Both the position numbers and the translations under genes were made by a program. Below, one piece after another: positions 16,017 through 26,890 of a stretch of 64,000 bases of DNA (the first letter of the stretch is position 1; each line of letters starts with the position of its first letter). Below the pieces are notes generated by a model. The model did no database searches, was not told where the DNA came from, and saw only the letters and a program-made list of their open reading frames with translations. The DNA is taken from assembly GCA_002287035.1 (NCBI GenBank), contig NSKG01000003.1, positions 124,001-188,000 on the forward strand. Reading direction: 5' to 3'. Source of the stretch: Pseudomonas sp. WN033. GTDB lineage: Bacteria > Pseudomonadota > Gammaproteobacteria > Pseudomonadales > Pseudomonadaceae.

Positions 16017-19000
16017 CTCCGGTGGTGCCGAGCTGAGTCCGCGCAGGAGCCAGTCGCGGGTCTCCAGCGGGTCGATCACCGCGTCGATCTCCAGAAAGCT
16101 GGCCATGCTCAGCCCCTTGCCACGCTGGTACAGCTCGGCGACCAGTTTATCGAACAACGCCTGTTGCTCGGCCGGGTCCTCAAGCGCCGCCAGCTCCTTG
16201 GCATAGCCCAGGCGCACTGCGCCCTCAAGGCCCATGGCGCCGAATTCGCTGCTCGGCCAGCCAATGGTGAACATCGGCGCATGGAAGCTTCCTGCGGCCA
16301 TGGCCTGGGCGCCGAGGCCATAGCCCTTGCGCAGCACCACGGTGAAGAACGGAATCTTCAGGCTGGCGGCGGTGACGAACATGCGCGAGACATGGCGCAC
16401 CGTGGCCTGCTGTTCGGCGTCCGGGCCGACCATGAAGCCGGGGGTGTCGCACAGCGAAACCATCGGCAGACCGTGGGCCTGGCACAGCTGCATGAAGCGC
16501 GCGGCCTTGTCGCCTGCCACGGCGTCGATGGCGCCGCCCAGATGCATGGGGTTGTTGGCGATCAGGCCGAAGGCCTTGCCGTTGATGCGGATCAGTGCGG
16601 TGATCAGGCCGGGGGCGAACTGGCGGCGCAGCTCCAGCACCGTGCCGGTATCTGCCAGGGTCTCGATCACCTCGCGAATGTCATACACGCGCAGGCGGTT
16701 TTCCGGGATCAGGTGGCGCAGCAGGCGCTGGTCGGCGCACTCGCCGCCGGGCAGGTCGCCCTGGAAGTAACTCAGGTATTGTTTGGCCACGCGAGTGGCT
16801 TCGGCTTCATTCTTGACCAGTACGTCGATCACCCCGTTGGGTCCCTGCATGCTGGTCGGGCCGACCTGTTCCGGGGTGAAGCTGCCAAGGCCGCCGCCCT
16901 CGATCATCGCCGGACCGGCCATGCCGATGGTCGCGTTCTCGGTGGCGATGATCACGTCACAGCAGCCGAGCAGTGCGGCGTTGCCGGCAAAGCAGCGTCC
17001 GGAAACCACGCCAACCAGCGGCACCTGACCGCTGAGCCGGGCCATGCGCATAAAGGTGGTGCAGTCCAGTCCAGCGACACCGACCTTGTCGATGTCACCG
17101 GGGCGCCCACCGCCGCCTTCGGTAAAGAACACCAAGGGCAGACGCCATTGCTCGGCCAGCTCGAGCATGCGGTCGGTTTTCTTGTGGTTGGTCACGCCCT
17201 GGGTGCCGGCGAACACCGTGTAGTCATAACTCATGGCCATGCAGCGGGCCTTTTCCGCGCCGAACTGGGCGGCATTGACCGTGCCTATGCCGGTAATCAG
17301 GCCATCGGCCGGACTCAGCTTGAGCAGTTCCTCATGGCTGCGACGGGTGCGTTGGGCGGCCAGGGCAAAGCCGCCGTATTCCATAAAACTGCCGTCATCC
17401 AGCAGGTCGGCGAGGTTCTCGCGGGCGGTGCGCTGCCCGGTCTTGCGCCGTTTGGCCACCGCTTCGGGGCGGCGCTCGTCGCTCAGGTCGGCCTGGCGTT
17501 CGAGCACATCGCGCAGGTCGGCGCGGATAGACGCCAGATCGACACTTTCCTCGGTCACCAGACCGTCGGCGCTGACCTCGGCGGGCTCAAGAAACAGCAG
17601 GGGGCTGCCTTCGAACAGGTTGTCGCCGGGTGCGGCTGTCAGGGCGCGGATGATCCCGCTCTGGGTCGCCTTGACCACGAACTCCATTTTCATCGCTTCC
17701 AGTACTGCGACCTGCTGGCCAACCGCGACGGCATCGCCGATCTGCACATCCAGACTGACCAGCACCCCCTGCACCGGGGTGTTCAGTGGTTCGGTGCCCG
17801 CCGGGGCATCGATATCCGTACGAGACGGGGTCTGGCTGCTGGCCGATCCCTTGGCATACAGGTGTGGATGGGCCTGACTGCCGGCGCCGACCAGGTTGGC
17901 GGCTTCGGCTTCGATAAAGCCGGTGCTGACCCGGTTGGCCTGCACCGCCGGATGCTGCAGCAGGTTCTGCAGGAAATGCAGGTTGCTGGCCACGCCTTCC
18001 AGACGGAACTCGCAGAGGGCGCGGTAGGCACGTTTGAGCACCTGCGAGTAATCGGCATCCGCCTGTACGATCAGCTTGGCCAGCAGCGAGTCGAAGCTGG
18101 GGCTGGTGGTGTAGCCGCTGTAGCCGTAGCCATCGACGCGGATACCGGCACCGCTGGGCGGCTCATAGGCGCTCAGGGTGCCACCGGCCGGACGTGCGCT
18201 GCCGTCGCTGGCCATGCTTTCCAGATTGATCCGCAACTGTACGGCGTAGCCGCGCGGTGCGGGTATCCGGTCCTGGGTCAGCCCCAGTTCGGCCAGCGTT
18301 GCACCCGCAGCCAGGCGCAGCTGGATCTGCGCCAGATCCAGTCCGGTGACCGCTTCGGTCACCGTATGCTCGACCTGGATGCGCGGATTGGCTTCCATGA
18401 ATACGAAGTCGCTGCTGTCCTCGTCCAGCAGGAACTCGACAGTGCACAGGCCGCGATAGCCCACCGCGCTGGTAAGGGTCAGCGCGGCTTGCAACAGCTG
18501 TTCGCGGATCGCTGGGTCCAGTCCCGGTGCCGGGGCAATTTCCAGCAGCTTCTGGTTGCGTCGTTGCAGGGTGCAGTCGCGCTCCCAGATATGCGCGACC
18601 TCGCGGCCATCGCCAATGATCTGCACTTCGATATGCCGGGCGCGGCGGATCAGCCGTTCGATATACAGCTCGCCACTGCCAAAGGCGGCCTTGGCCTCGG
18701 ACTGGCAGCGGGCGTAGGCCTCGTCCAGTTCGGCCGGATCAAGCACTGCACGCATGCCACGGCCACCACCACCGGCCAGGGCCTTGAGCATCACCGCAGC
18801 GCCGGACCCCAATTGCTGCATAAAGGCGCGGGCCTGCTCCAGCGAGGTTGGTTCATTGGTGCCCTGCACCAGTGGGATACCCAGTTCCAGTGCCAGAGCG
18901 CGGGCGCTGGCCTTGTCGCCAAAACGTTTGAGCACCTCGGCGCTGGGGCCAACAAAGCGGATACCGGCACTGTCGCACTGGGCGGCGAAGGCGGCGTTTT

Positions 19001-19259
19001 CACTGAGAAAACCGTAACCGGGGTGGATAGTGTCGCAGCCCTGCTCACGGGCGATGGCGATCAATTGTTCGCCATCCAGATAGGCACTGGCGCCCCGGCC
19101 CCTGAGGGCGATGGCCTGATCGGCCTTGTGCCGGTGCAGCGAGGCGGCATCGTCCTCGGCGTACACGGCGATGCTGGGGATATCCAGCTCGGCCCCGGCG
19201 CGGGCCAGACGGATGGCAATTTCGCCGCGGTTGGCGATCAGCAGTTTGGTGATGGGCAT
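15975..19259 (-). CDS. Single-chain biotin-dependent acyl-CoA carboxylase (BC-BCCP-CT)
   Basis: Multidomain carboxylase of 1094 residues. Order: biotin carboxylase (about 1-450; LLIANRGEIAIRL, ATP-grasp AGGGGRGM, EANPRIQVEHTVTEAVTG), a biotin carrier domain with EAMKMEF whose biotinylated lysine is Lys524, then a carboxyltransferase domain (about 590-1094) with N- and C-terminal halves (MSYDYTVFAGTQG, SLCDTPGFMVG). This arrangement matches the single-chain long-chain acyl-CoA carboxylase (LCC) family. It is translationally coupled (TGATG) to an upstream acyl-CoA synthetase, so the pair may activate and carboxylate an organic acid. Substrate unknown. Confidence 0.88.
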   Translation of the reverse strand: MPITKLLIANRGEIAIRLARAGAELDIPSIAVYAEDDAASLHRHKADQAIALRGRGASAYLDGEQLIAIAREQGCDTIHPGYGFLSENAAFAAQCDSAGIRFVGPSAEVLKRFGDKASARALALELGIPLVQGTNEPTSLEQARAFMQQLGSGAAVMLKALAGGGGRGMRAVLDPAELDEAYARCQSEAKAAFGSGELYIERLIRRARHIEVQIIGDGREVAHIWERDCTLQRRNQKLLEIAPAPGLDPAIREQLLQAALTLTSAVGYRGLCTVEFLLDEDSSDFVFMEANPRIQVEHTVTEAVTGLDLAQIQLRLAAGATLAELGLTQDRIPAPRGYAVQLRINLESMASDGSARPAGGTLSAYEPPSGAGIRVDGYGYSGYTTSPSFDSLLAKLIVQADADYSQVLKRAYRALCEFRLEGVASNLHFLQNLLQHPAVQANRVSTGFIEAEAANLVGAGSQAHPHLYAKGSASSQTPSRTDIDAPAGTEPLNTPVQGVLVSLDVQIGDAVAVGQQVAVLEAMKMEFVVKATQSGIIRALTAAPGDNLFEGSPLLFLEPAEVSADGLVTEESVDLASIRADLRDVLERQADLSDERRPEAVAKRRKTGQRTARENLADLLDDGSFMEYGGFALAAQRTRRSHEELLKLSPADGLITGIGTVNAAQFGAEKARCMAMSYDYTVFAGTQGVTNHKKTDRMLELAEQWRLPLVFFTEGGGGRPGDIDKVGVAGLDCTTFMRMARLSGQVPLVGVVSGRCFAGNAALLGCCDVIIATENATIGMAGPAMIEGGGLGSFTPEQVGPTSMQGPNGVIDVLVKNEAEATRVAKQYLSYFQGDLPGGECADQRLLRHLIPENRLRVYDIREVIETLADTGTVLELRRQFAPGLITALIRINGKAFGLIANNPMHLGGAIDAVAGDKAARFMQLCQAHGLPMVSLCDTPGFMVGPDAEQQATVRHVSRMFVTAASLKIPFFTVVLRKGYGLGAQAMAAGSFHAPMFTIGWPSSEFGAMGLEGAVRLGYAKELAALEDPAEQQALFDKLVAELYQRGKGLSMASFLEIDAVIDPLETRDWLLRGLSSAPPESLERGLRPFIDTW

Positions 19260-20950
19260 CAGAGCCAGTCCTTGAGTTCGTTTTTCTTGACCTTGCCGGT
19301 CGCGGTCATTGGCAGTGACTCGACCAAACGGATTTCCGGGATCTTGTAAACGGCCATGGCCTGTTTGCACCAGTTCATCAGGCTCTCGGCATCCAGCCCG
19401 CTACCGGGCTTGGCCACCACAAAGGCCACGGGTACTTCGCCTTTTTTGTCATCCGGGCGTCCGATCACTGCCGAAGCCAGCAGCTGCGGATGCTGGCCGA
19501 GCATGGCTTCCAGCTCACTGGGGAAGACGCTCATGCCGTTGACCTTGAGCATTTCCTTGCGTCGACCCAGATAACGGATAAAGCCCTGTTCGGTAATCAC
19601 GCCGCTGTCGCCGGTATGCAGCCAGCCATCCTTGAGCGCTTCAGCGCTGGCCTCGGGCTTGTTCCAGTAACCTTTGAGCAGAGATGGACTACGCAGGCAC
19701 AGCTCGCCCTCCTCGCCCAGCGGCAGTAGTTCGCCGGTTTCGAAACTGCAGACCTTGAACTCGGTGCCCGGGACCGGCAGACCGACGAAGGTGGGCGCGG
19801 ATTTAAGGTCGAAGTCGTTGTCCTGCAGGCCAGCGGTGAAGGTGTCGCAGGTGTGGGTTTCGGTCATGCCGAAGCTGGTTTCGAACAGGGTGCAGCCGGT
19901 CAGTTGGTGCCAGCGGCGGCGGTATTCCGGAGTCAGTTTCTTGATAAAGGATACGCAGCTGGTGACGCTCAGTGAGCTGAAGTCGAATGTCTGTACCTGT
20001 GGGTGGTCCAGTACCTCGGCGGCGCTGTCGACCAACAGGCCGGTATGATTGACCCGGTAATGTTGAATCGCGCTCATGAACGCCAGCGCGTCCCAACGCG
20101 CCAGCAGCACCAGCGTGGTACCGCCGAATACCGGGAACAGCAGCCCGGCGTTTTCGCCGGCGATCCAGAATTCGGGCATGAAATTCAGGCTGACGCGCTG
20201 GCTGTCCAGTCCCAGTGCCGCTGGCAGGAAGCTGGCGCAGGTATAGAGCATGTCGCCGTGGGTGTGGATGCAACCCTTGGGCAGGCCGGTGGTGCCGCCG
20301 GTGTAGTTGAGTGCGGCGATATCATCCAGAGCAGGTGTCGGCCAATCGCGACGTGGCTTTGTGGTGGCCAGTGCCGGCAGCAGGTCGATGCTGTCGCTCA
20401 CTTCCAGCTTGGGCGCACGTAGCAGGTCCGGCACCGGAATCGGTGGCTCGGCTGGACACAGTTCGGACAGGCTGGTGCTGATCACAAGGCGCAGATCGGT
20501 GCCTTCGCGGGCTTGGCGTACCACCGGCAGCAGTTGGTCGAAGCAGACGATCACGCTGGCGCCGCAGTCCTTGAGCTGGTAGCCCAGTTCCATCGGCATG
20601 GCCATCGGGCTGACCGGGGCGTGAATGGCGCCGGCCTTGAGAATACCGTAGAACGCAATGTGGAACTGCGGGCAGTTGGGCATGAATACCGCGACCCGCT
20701 CACCGGGCTGAATACCCTGGGCGTGCAACAGAGTAGCGAAACGGTCGGACTGCTCGTCCAGCTCGGCGTAGCTCAGACTGTAGCCATAGAACTGCACCGC
20801 TGGCTTGTCCGGACTGGTGCGCCCCCAGTGCTTAAGGTATTCGATCAGCGGCTGGTGCCCCAGCGGGTATTCAGGTTCGCGCGCATGGCCGTTAGGCCAG
20901 GCCTGCTGTTGCAGGTGCGCGAGTTGTTCCAGATACGCCTGTTCGTTCAT
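19259..20950 (-). CDS. AMP-forming acyl-CoA synthetase
   Basis: Adenylate-forming ligase of 563 residues: P-loop YTGGTTGLPKG at 216-226, GMTETH in the acyl-binding core, LHTGDSGVI and YLGRRKEMLKVNG hinge region, and the catalytic C-terminal lysine in MTATGKVKKNEL. It makes acyl-CoA from an acid, ATP and CoA. It overlaps the carboxylase start by one base and is divergent from a LysR regulator gene, so the three form a likely catabolic unit. The position suggests it supplies the CoA thioester used by the carboxylase. Confidence 0.88.
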   Translation of the reverse strand: MNEQAYLEQLAHLQQQAWPNGHAREPEYPLGHQPLIEYLKHWGRTSPDKPAVQFYGYSLSYAELDEQSDRFATLLHAQGIQPGERVAVFMPNCPQFHIAFYGILKAGAIHAPVSPMAMPMELGYQLKDCGASVIVCFDQLLPVVRQAREGTDLRLVISTSLSELCPAEPPIPVPDLLRAPKLEVSDSIDLLPALATTKPRRDWPTPALDDIAALNYTGGTTGLPKGCIHTHGDMLYTCASFLPAALGLDSQRVSLNFMPEFWIAGENAGLLFPVFGGTTLVLLARWDALAFMSAIQHYRVNHTGLLVDSAAEVLDHPQVQTFDFSSLSVTSCVSFIKKLTPEYRRRWHQLTGCTLFETSFGMTETHTCDTFTAGLQDNDFDLKSAPTFVGLPVPGTEFKVCSFETGELLPLGEEGELCLRSPSLLKGYWNKPEASAEALKDGWLHTGDSGVITEQGFIRYLGRRKEMLKVNGMSVFPSELEAMLGQHPQLLASAVIGRPDDKKGEVPVAFVVAKPGSGLDAESLMNWCKQAMAVYKIPEIRLVESLPMTATGKVKKNELKDWL

Positions 20951-21044
20951 GCCGGGATCTCTCTGCTGTTGTTATGTGGTGTGTACCCTGGTGCAAGAGT
21001 AGGCAGGCTGGCGTAGCACTGAAAGCGATGATTATTCATTCGGA

Positions 21045-21065
21045 ATCATGAATTTGCTTCATGAT
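21045..21065. promoter_or_regulatory. Palindromic LysR-type operator
   Basis: Perfect inverted repeat ATCATGAA, 5-base spacer TTTGC, then TTCATGAT, in the 168-base gap between the divergent LysR and acyl-CoA synthetase genes. It contains the T-N11-A pattern of LysR-family sites. It is 54 bases from the regulator start and about 95 from the synthetase start. Confidence 0.75.
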
Positions 21066-21118
21066 TTGGCTGAGACCAGCTAGATTCATGGCTAGGTTCA
21101 CCAATTTCCGAGTTTTTC

Positions 21119-22036
21119 ATGAATGAAAAGAATGCCGGGCCATCATTGGGGCGGATGGACCTCAATCTGTTCCGTACCTTCGAGGTGATCTATCGCGAGC
21201 GCAGTTTGACCCGGGCGGCGGCGGTCCTGCATGTCAGTCAGTCGGCAGTCAGTCATGCCCTGGCCCGGTTGCGCGAGCAGTTCGCTGACCCGCTGTTCGT
21301 GCGGCAAGGGCGGGGTGTCGTACCGACGACGCTGGCAACACGGCTGGCGCCGGGCATCCTCGACAGCCTGGAGCGCCTGCAACAATGTGTCGGACGATTG
21401 CAGCAGTTCGACCCGGCCCGTGATCAGCGTATCTTTACCCTGAACCTGCCCGAGCAACTGGAGCCAGTGTTGTTGCCCAGTCTGCTGGTGCACCTGCGCA
21501 AAGTTGCGCCATATTGTCGGGTGCGTACTGCCGGGGTGCGCTGGAGTGAACTGGCGTTGGAGCTGGCGGCTGGACGGGTCGATCTGGCGGTGCAGATTGC
21601 CCGGCCTACCGATGCCTTTCTGCGTCAGACCAAGCTGCTGGAAGAGCCGCTGTGTGTGGTGGCGGCGCCGGATTTTTCGGGCGAGCTGAGCGCTGAGCGC
21701 TATCTGGCGGCGGAGCACATTGCGGTGGCATCCTGGCGACGCGGGTTGAGCTTCGAGGATTTGGCGTTAGGACATCTGGGGTTGGTACGTCAGGTGGTCC
21801 AGCGCTGCCAGAACTATCAAGCCGCCTGTCAGGTGGTCGCCCAAAGCGATCTGCTACTGACTATGTCGCGCCGCCACGCCGAGCTGGTTGCTCGGCCATT
21901 GGGCAACCAACTGCTGACATTGCCTTTGCCGTTGCCTTCGATTGGCCTGAATCTTTACTGGCATGAGCACGCCGAGCATGATCCGGCCAACCTTTGGTTG
22001 CGCCAGCAGGTCAGCCGGGTTGCCGGTAGGCCCTAG
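21119..22036 (+). CDS. LysR-family transcriptional regulator
   Basis: Regulator of 305 residues: N-terminal winged helix-turn-helix (LNLFRTFEVIYRERSLTRAA, then VSQSAVSHALARLREQFADPLFV, about residues 15-65) followed by a periplasmic-binding-like effector domain. It is divergent from the acyl-CoA synthetase/carboxylase operon, and the palindrome between them is the probable shared operator. The 3' end overlaps ponA by 4 bases. The effector is probably an acid or acyl-CoA of that pathway (inference). Confidence 0.88.
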   Translation: MNEKNAGPSLGRMDLNLFRTFEVIYRERSLTRAAAVLHVSQSAVSHALARLREQFADPLFVRQGRGVVPTTLATRLAPGILDSLERLQQCVGRLQQFDPARDQRIFTLNLPEQLEPVLLPSLLVHLRKVAPYCRVRTAGVRWSELALELAAGRVDLAVQIARPTDAFLRQTKLLEEPLCVVAAPDFSGELSAERYLAAEHIAVASWRRGLSFEDLALGHLGLVRQVVQRCQNYQAACQVVAQSDLLLTMSRRHAELVARPLGNQLLTLPLPLPSIGLNLYWHEHAEHDPANLWLRQQVSRVAGRP

Positions 22037-24435
22037 AACAATTCCAGGGGTGCCATGCTGTCACTGACCGGATAGGCACCGCTATCCAGCTCGTCCCAGG
22101 GTGGCGGAGCGTCCTCTTCCTTGAACACTTCCAGAAATGCGCCATTGCTGCCCGGCCGGGCTGCTCGGCCAGTCAGAGGGTCGATACGCACACTGAGCAC
22201 GCCTTGAGGAACTGATTGGCTGTGTTCCGGCTTGCCGTCCAGTGCTGCCGCCATGAAGCGCATCCAGATCGGCAAGGCCGCAGTGCCACCGAATTCACGA
22301 CGACCAAGAGTGGACGGCTGGTCAAACCCGACCCAGACCGCTGAAGCGTAATCGCCGTTGTAGCCGGCAAACCAGGCGTCTTTCTGCTCGTTGGTGGTAC
22401 CGGTCTTGCCGGCAAGATCTGGTCGTTGCAAGGCGCGGGCGCGGGCGGCCGTACCGCGGGTGATCACGTCCTTGAGCATGCTGGTCAACAGGTAAGTAGT
22501 GCGCGGGTCTACGGTCTGCTCGGCCAGCAACACAGTGTTCGGTTCTTCGACCAGAGCCAGGGGGGCGCTGGTGTAGCGCTGAATCCGCTCAAGATGAGTG
22601 GTCAGCGCCTCGGGAGTCACTACCGGCTTGGCAAAGTCGATGATCTGGCCGTGGCGATCCTCGATCCTCTCTATCAACCAGGGGTCGACCTTGTAGCCGC
22701 CATTGGCGATGACCGCATAACCCTGGGCGATTTGCAGCGGGGTCAGCTCCGGTGTGCCGAGTGAGGCCGACAGGTTGCGCGGCAGGTCGGCGCGAGGGAA
22801 ACCGAAACGCTCAATGTAGGTCAGCGACTCATCAACGCCGATTTCCTGCATAAGGCGGATGGATACCAGGTTGCGCGAGCGGTACAGCGCTTCACGCAAA
22901 CGGATTGGGCCAAGGAAATCGCCTCCGGAGTTCTGCGGTCGCCAGACCGAGTTCATATAATCGTCGACGAACACCAGAGGGGCGTCATTGACGATAGTGG
23001 CCGGGGTGTAGCCATGGTCCAGAGCGGCGCTGTAGAGGAACGGCTTGAAGCTGGAGCCGGGTTGGCGCCGAGCCTGGGTTGCGCGGTTGTAGTTACTTTG
23101 CAGGAACGAAAAGCCGCCGACCAGAGCCTGAATGCTGCCGTCTTGCGGTGACACCACCACCAATGCAGCTTGGGCGCTGGGCACCTGGCTCAGCCGATAG
23201 CCGCCGTCTTCGTTGGCGATAACACGTATTACGTCGCCGGGTTTTAGTACGTCGGCAGGGCGGCGTGGGGTGGGGCCCATGCTGTTGGCGTTGAGATAGG
23301 GGCGGGCCCAGCGCATGGCTTCCCAGGCAATGGTGCCGGTATTGCCATTGCGCAGACGGATCTCGACCTGTTCTTCGTTAACCTGGGTGACCAGGGCTGG
23401 CAACAGGCCGCCCAGTGCCCGATAGGGTGCCAGGATGGCCTGCCAGTTGGCTGGGTCAGCATCCGGGTGACGGTCTTCCGGGCCACGGTAGCCATGACGT
23501 TGATCGTATTCGATCAGGCCTTCACGCAGGGCACGATTGGCATAGCTCTGCAGTTCGCTGGAAACGCTGGTGTAGACGTGGAAGCCGTCGGTATAGGCTC
23601 GCTCGCCGTAGCGCTCAATCATTTCCAAGCGAGCCATTTCAGCAACGTAGGGCGCTTCCATTTCCGGGTTGGCGCCATGATTGCGGGCCCGAATCGGACT
23701 GGTGACCGCTTCCTGATAGGCGGCCTGATCTATGTGCCCGAGATTGAGCATGCGCTGCAAAATCCAGTCGCGGCGAATCTTGGCGCGCTCTGGATTGATC
23801 AGCGGATTGAAGCGTGATGGAGCTTTGGGCAGGCCGGCGATCATGGCCAGGTCGGCCAGCGGCAATTCATTGATGGATTTGCCGTAATAGACCTGAGCAG
23901 CCGCTTCGACCCCGTAGGCGCGATTGCCCAGATAGATCTTGTTGATATAAAGCTCGAAGATTTCCTGCTTGCTGAGATTACGTTCGATTTGCAATGCCAG
24001 CAGAATTTCATTGAGTTTACGAGAGAATACCCGCTCGCTGGTAAGGAAGTAGTTCTTCGCCACCTGCATGGTAATAGTGCTGCCACCGGTCTGAATCTGG
24101 CCGCTTTGAGCCAGTTCGGTAGCAGCTCGTAACAAGCCTTTGGGATCGACGCCGTGGTGGTTGAGGAAGTTGTCGTCCTCGGCAGCCAGCAGGGCATTGA
24201 TGAAATCGTTGGGGACCTGGTCGAAGCTGACCGGGAAACGACGCATCTCGCCGAATTCGGCTATCAATTTGTGATCTGTGCTATATATCCGCAAAGGAGT
24301 TTGCAATTCGAGCTCGCGGAGTGTTTCAACATCGGGAAGTGCGGGGCTAAGATACAGAGCTACCCCGCTCAGTCCCAGGATTGGGGCACTCAGCAAAGCG
24401 ATCAGGGACCAGAATAAAAATTTCAGAAAGCGCAT
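22033..24435 (-). CDS. ponA: Bifunctional penicillin-binding protein 1A
   Basis: Class A PBP of 800 residues that polymerises and cross-links peptidoglycan at the periplasmic face. A single N-terminal membrane anchor (residues 8-30) is followed by a GT51 glycosyltransferase domain (Glu86 in LLAAEDDNF, GGSTITMQVAKN, RKLNEILLALQIE) and a transpeptidase domain with active Ser461 in SSFK, SRN, and KTGTT near the C-terminus. The start at 24435 (MRFLKFLFW) matches the P. aeruginosa protein as I recall it; the ribosome site is weak. Divergent from pilM, as in Pseudomonas. Confidence 0.95.
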   Translation of the reverse strand: MRFLKFLFWSLIALLSAPILGLSGVALYLSPALPDVETLRELELQTPLRIYSTDHKLIAEFGEMRRFPVSFDQVPNDFINALLAAEDDNFLNHHGVDPKGLLRAATELAQSGQIQTGGSTITMQVAKNYFLTSERVFSRKLNEILLALQIERNLSKQEIFELYINKIYLGNRAYGVEAAAQVYYGKSINELPLADLAMIAGLPKAPSRFNPLINPERAKIRRDWILQRMLNLGHIDQAAYQEAVTSPIRARNHGANPEMEAPYVAEMARLEMIERYGERAYTDGFHVYTSVSSELQSYANRALREGLIEYDQRHGYRGPEDRHPDADPANWQAILAPYRALGGLLPALVTQVNEEQVEIRLRNGNTGTIAWEAMRWARPYLNANSMGPTPRRPADVLKPGDVIRVIANEDGGYRLSQVPSAQAALVVVSPQDGSIQALVGGFSFLQSNYNRATQARRQPGSSFKPFLYSAALDHGYTPATIVNDAPLVFVDDYMNSVWRPQNSGGDFLGPIRLREALYRSRNLVSIRLMQEIGVDESLTYIERFGFPRADLPRNLSASLGTPELTPLQIAQGYAVIANGGYKVDPWLIERIEDRHGQIIDFAKPVVTPEALTTHLERIQRYTSAPLALVEEPNTVLLAEQTVDPRTTYLLTSMLKDVITRGTAARARALQRPDLAGKTGTTNEQKDAWFAGYNGDYASAVWVGFDQPSTLGRREFGGTAALPIWMRFMAAALDGKPEHSQSVPQGVLSVRIDPLTGRAARPGSNGAFLEVFKEEDAPPPWDELDSGAYPVSDSMAPLELF

Positions 24436-24540
24436 AAGAGGAATATTAAATTCCCTGATAGATGAAATGGTTAGCAATCGGGCTGGATGAGAACGGGTTA
24501 ACAGTCTGCATTATAAGCGCATTTTTTTTGTTTACGCCAT

Positions 24541-24569
24541 TTGCGCTTGTTAAAGGACTGTTATTTAAT
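24541..24569 (+). promoter_or_regulatory. Candidate promoter of pilMNOPQ
   Basis: TTGCGC, a 17-base spacer and TTTAAT (5/6 match to TATAAT) lie in the AT-rich gap between ponA and pilM, about 50 bases before the pilM start. The -35 match is only partial. Confidence 0.4.
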
Positions 24570-24594
24570 GTAGTAAAACATAAACCGTCCGTAA

Positions 24595-25685
<1,091 letters not shown>

Positions 25686-25686
<1 letters not shown>

Positions 25687-26264
25687 TGGCGCGCATCAAC
25701 CTATTACCTTGGCGTGAAGAACTCAGGGAAGAGCGCAAGAAGGAATTTCTTACCGTACTGGCATTGATCGTGTTGTTTGCCGGCGCACTGGTGTTCCTGG
25801 CAGACCGGCACTTCAACAGCCAGATTTCTCACCAGAATGCCCGCAACGAATTGCTGCGCCAGGAAATTCGTCTGTTGGAAGCGCGGATCCGCGAGATCGA
25901 TCAGCTTCAGGCTCGGCGTACGCAATTGCTGGAACGGATGAAGGTCATTCAGGATCTGCAGGGCAACCGACCGATCATCGTGCGGGTGTTTGATGAGCTG
26001 ACCCGCTCATTGCCGGACGGCGTTTACTTCACCTCGCTGGAGATGAAGGGCAGCACTATCAGCGTCAAGGGCGGGGCTGAATCCAATAGCCGGGTTTCCA
26101 ACCTGATGCGCCAGATGGATGCCTCGGATTGGCTGGCTGCGCCGAACCTCACTGCGGTACGGGCCGTCACCCAGGGTGCACTGGACCAGGCCAACGTGTT
26201 TGAACTGTCGGTGCGGCAAACCGAACCTGCCACCAGTAGTGAAGAGGGAGGGCAGCCGCAATGA
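25686..26264 (+). CDS. pilN: Type IV pilus assembly protein PilN
   Basis: Inner-membrane alignment protein of 192 residues: the N-terminal INLLPWREE motif that docks onto PilM, one membrane helix (about 22-42), a coiled-coil region and a small periplasmic ferredoxin-like domain. Its start overlaps the pilM stop (TGATG). It forms a heterodimer with PilO in the periplasm. Confidence 0.95.
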
Positions 26265-26890
26265 GTCTGGCCCAATCCATTGAAAGCTTGAAAAAGGTCG
26301 ATATCAACGACCTGGACTTCAACAATATCGGTTCCTGGCCGGGAGCACTCAAAGTCATCGTCGGGGCCTTGCTGTTGGTGGTGTTGCTGTTCTTGGGCTA
26401 CCACTTCCACCTTAAGGACTTGCAGGCCAGCCTTGAGCGGGCTGAAGCCCAGGAAACCACCTTGCGTCGGGATTTTGCCGACAAATCGTTCCGGGCCGCC
26501 AACCTTGAAGCCTATAAAGAGCAGCTCGAGGAAATCGAAGAGCGCTTTGGTGCGCTGCTCAAGCAGTTGCCAAGCGACACCGAAGTGCCGGGCCTGCTCG
26601 AAGATATCACCCAGATGGGGTTGAACAGCGGCCTGGAGTTTGAATCCATCACCCTGCAGCCGGAAGTCACCACGCAGTTCTATATCGAACTGCCGATTCG
26701 AATCGTGGTTCAGGGCAGCTATCACGATCTGGCGACCTTCGTCAGCAGTGTGGCGGGTCTGCCGCGGATCGTGACGCTGCACGATTTCACTATCGCGCCC
26801 TTGTCTGCCGGCAATCCAGATTTGCTGAAAATGGACATTCTGGCCAAGACCTATCGCTACAACGAAGCAGCCGAAGGGGGGCAGCAATGA
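26261..26890 (+). CDS. pilO: Type IV pilus assembly protein PilO
   Basis: Inner-membrane protein of 209 residues with a short cytoplasmic N-terminus containing DINDLDFNNIGSWP, one membrane helix (about 30-50), a coiled coil (residues 52-90) and a periplasmic domain. It partners PilN and binds PilP. It overlaps pilN by 4 bases. Confidence 0.95.
   Translation: MSLAQSIESLKKVDINDLDFNNIGSWPGALKVIVGALLLVVLLFLGYHFHLKDLQASLERAEAQETTLRRDFADKSFRAANLEAYKEQLEEIEERFGALLKQLPSDTEVPGLLEDITQMGLNSGLEFESITLQPEVTTQFYIELPIRIVVQGSYHDLATFVSSVAGLPRIVTLHDFTIAPLSAGNPDLLKMDILAKTYRYNEAAEGGQQ

Noticed and set aside
16164..19349. Open frame of about 1060 codons antisense to the carboxylase gene
   Set aside because: Same explanation: the sense frame has complete BC, BCCP and CT motifs; the antisense product shows no family pattern.
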